From positions 1,240,001-1,304,000 of the forward strand of contig NZ_SMFZ01000001.1 in the NCBI RefSeq assembly GCF_004339565.1: a DNA stretch of 64,000 nucleotides. Reading direction: 5' to 3'. Below are positions 62,806 through 64,000 of this stretch, piece by piece (positions within the stretch are counted from its first letter, which is position 1; every line of letters begins with the position of its first letter). Both the position numbers and the translations under genes were made by a program. This stretch comes from Pseudonocardia endophytica. Its GTDB lineage: Bacteria; Actinomycetota; Actinomycetes; Mycobacteriales; Pseudonocardiaceae. Under the pieces are notes generated by a model, which was not told where the DNA came from, ran no database searches, and saw nothing but the letters and a program-made list of their open reading frames with translations.

Positions 62806-63690
62806 TCAGCTTCCGGCGGGGGCGAGCACGACGACCGGCCGGGCCGTCCGCCCCCGGTCGGCCATCAGCGCCAGCGCGCGGCCGTCCGGGGCGAACACGC
62901 CGTACGTGCCGTCGATCCCGGCCGCGGGAAGCGACTTCCCGTGACCGACGTCGACGGCGCCGGCGTCGTCGACGTCGTGGCGCGGAAACGCGGCGGCGAC
63001 GGCGCCGGCCAGGTCGAGCGAGAGCCCGGGCGCCTCGGCGAGCTGTTCGACGGTCCGGGCGTGCTCCAGCGTGAACGGACCGACCCGGGTGCGGCGCAGC
63101 GCCGTCAGATGACCGCCGACGCCGAGCGCCTCCCCCAGGTCGCGGGCGAGCGCGCGCACGTAGGTGCCGGAGGAGCACTCCACGACGACGTCGAGGTCGG
63201 TCACCCCCTCACCCCGGCGCACGTCGGCGAGGAAGAACGCCGACACGGTCACCCGGCGGGCCGGGATCTCAACGGTCTCGCCGTCGCGCACCCGCTGGTA
63301 GGCGCGCTTGCCGTCGATCTTCACGGCGCTCACCGCACTGGGGACCTGGTCGATGTCCCCGCTCAGGGCGGCCATCCCGGCCCGGACCGCGTCCTCGGCG
63401 ACGTCCGCGGCGTCGGCTGTGGACACGGTGTCGCCCTGGGCGTCGTCGGTCGTGGTGGCGGCGCCGAGCCGGATCGTCGCGTGGTACGCCTTCGTGTCCA
63501 GCGTGAGGTGCCCGAGCAGCTTCGTCGCGCGCTCGATCCCGATCACCAGCACGCCGGTCGCCATCGGGTCCAGGGTCCCGGCGTGCCCGACCTTGCGGGT
63601 GCCCATGATCCGCCGGAGCGCGCCGACGACGTCGTGCGACGTGGGGCCGGACGCCTTGTCGACGATCACGAGACCGGGTGGGGGTGGCAC
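62806..63690 (-). CDS. truB: tRNA pseudouridine(55) synthase
   Basis: 294 residues from GTG 63690, with GGGAGGA upstream. TruB makes pseudouridine 55 in the T loop of tRNA. The catalytic Asp is in KVGHAGTLDPMATGVLVIG, and LVIVDKASGPTSHDVV, AVKIDGKRAYQRVRDGE and SSGTYVRALARDLGEALG are further signatures. A short C-terminal PUA-like part ends TARPVVVLAP. truB-ribF order is conserved in actinobacteria. Confidence 0.95.
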   Translation of the reverse strand: MPPPPGLVIVDKASGPTSHDVVGALRRIMGTRKVGHAGTLDPMATGVLVIGIERATKLLGHLTLDTKAYHATIRLGAATTTDDAQGDTVSTADAADVAEDAVRAGMAALSGDIDQVPSAVSAVKIDGKRAYQRVRDGETVEIPARRVTVSAFFLADVRRGEGVTDLDVVVECSSGTYVRALARDLGEALGVGGHLTALRRTRVGPFTLEHARTVEQLAEAPGLSLDLAGAVAAAFPRHDVDDAGAVDVGHGKSLPAAGIDGTYGVFAPDGRALALMADRGRTARPVVVLAPAGS

Positions 63691-63712
63691 GGCTAGATCC
63701 TCCCAGCGCGCC

Positions 63713-64000
63713 TCAGCGGGCCAGGCGGTACCCGACACCACGCACCGTGCTGACCACCTCGCGCGCCCCGAGCTTGGAGCGCAGCGACGCGACGTGCGCC
63801 TCCAGCGTGCGGGCCGCGGACGCGTCGGTCGTGCCCCACACCTGCTCCAGCAGCTCCGCGCGTTCGACGACGGCACCCTCCCGTCGGGCGAGCGCGGCGA
63901 GCAGGTCGAACTCCTTGCGGGTCACCGCGATCTCCGCGCCCGCGGCGGTGACGACGCGACGGTCCAGGTGCACCGTCACGTCGCCGACGTGCACGTCGGC
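63713..64000 (-). CDS. OmpR/PhoB-type response regulator, C-terminal part
   Basis: The gene runs off the right end of the window; about 95 C-terminal residues are visible. They form a winged helix of the OmpR/PhoB type: VTRKEFDLLAALARREGAVVERAELLEQVWG, then RTLEAHVASLRSKLG and VSTVRGVGYRLAR. The receiver domain should lie to the right. The stop is 22 bases from the truB start region, on the same strand. No kinase partner is visible. Confidence 0.88.
   Translation of the reverse strand, partial: ADVHVGDVTVHLDRRVVTAAGAEIAVTRKEFDLLAALARREGAVVERAELLEQVWGTTDASAARTLEAHVASLRSKLGAREVVSTVRGVGYRLAR

Overview
This window is high-GC DNA with actinobacterial gene content and is best explained as chromosome from a Pseudonocardia-like member of the Pseudonocardiales. 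The main evidence is a minus-strand backbone that, from memory, follows the order known in Mycobacterium tuberculosis, read from right to left: truB, ribF, rpsO, pnp, an M16 peptidase (pepR), dapB, thyX, dapA, rnj, ftsK, then argA (plus strand), pgsA, clgR and pspA. lhr and nei at the left end are also neighbours in mycobacteria. Mycothiol-era metal-binding proteins (DinB/MDMPI fold) and an F420-type nitroreductase fit the same assignment. No rRNA, tRNA, CRISPR array, transposase or phage gene was recognised.

Layout. 1-13.6 kb: tail of a DinB/MDMPI protein, a 1700-residue Lhr helicase, an ankyrin gene broken by an amber codon, a QueA-like gene coupled to an SDR, a GT-C glycosyltransferase, a lipoprotein, acetoacetyl-CoA synthetase, a 20-bp tandem array and nei. 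13.6-24.4 kb: pspA, clgR, pgsA, rimO, argA, an AraC regulator, a solitary GvpA-like gene coupled to a membrane protein, a VOC protein, trmL, a YceI protein and ftsK. 24.4-39.3 kb: a 19-bp tandem array, divergent TetR/P450 with a likely operator, rnj, dapA, a DinB-fold protein, an MHS transporter, a Crp/Fnr regulator, mmsA, thyX, an RHH/DUF4097 pair, a repeat-rich 640-bp gap, a deazaflavin oxidoreductase and a YcaQ-type glycosylase. 39.2-48.2 kb: TetR with a perfect palindromic operator, a membrane protein plus FAD hydroxylase, GNAT, dapB, a second membrane protein/FAD monooxygenase pair, a large GT-C protein and a DUF456 protein.

48.2-56.8 kb is a signalling island placed between dapB and the M16 peptidase. 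A cyclic-nucleotide-binding protein and a metallo-beta-lactamase-fold hydrolase are transcribed leftward. Diverging from them are a receiver-adenylate cyclase fusion and two multi-pass GAF histidine kinases, all joined by 4-bp overlaps. A stand-alone receiver and a NarL-type regulator lie on the opposite strand. The first kinase lacks the phospho-acceptor histidine that the second keeps. A near-identical 18-bp palindrome sits in front of the divergent cyclase/cNMP-binding pair and in front of the stand-alone receiver gene. Together the genes suggest a phosphorelay-controlled cyclic nucleotide circuit with its own sensor and possibly its own hydrolase. This is the strongest candidate for an under-described system here.

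56.8-64 kb returns to housekeeping genes: M16 peptidase, pnp, rpsO, a small XRE regulator, ribF, truB and the C-terminal part of an OmpR-type regulator cut by the window end. Intergenic space is unusually rich in palindromes. There are two long nearly perfect hairpins with GAACGAA ends and related copies, a second dyad family with GACGTGA/GTTCATGTC ends, and two short tandem arrays.
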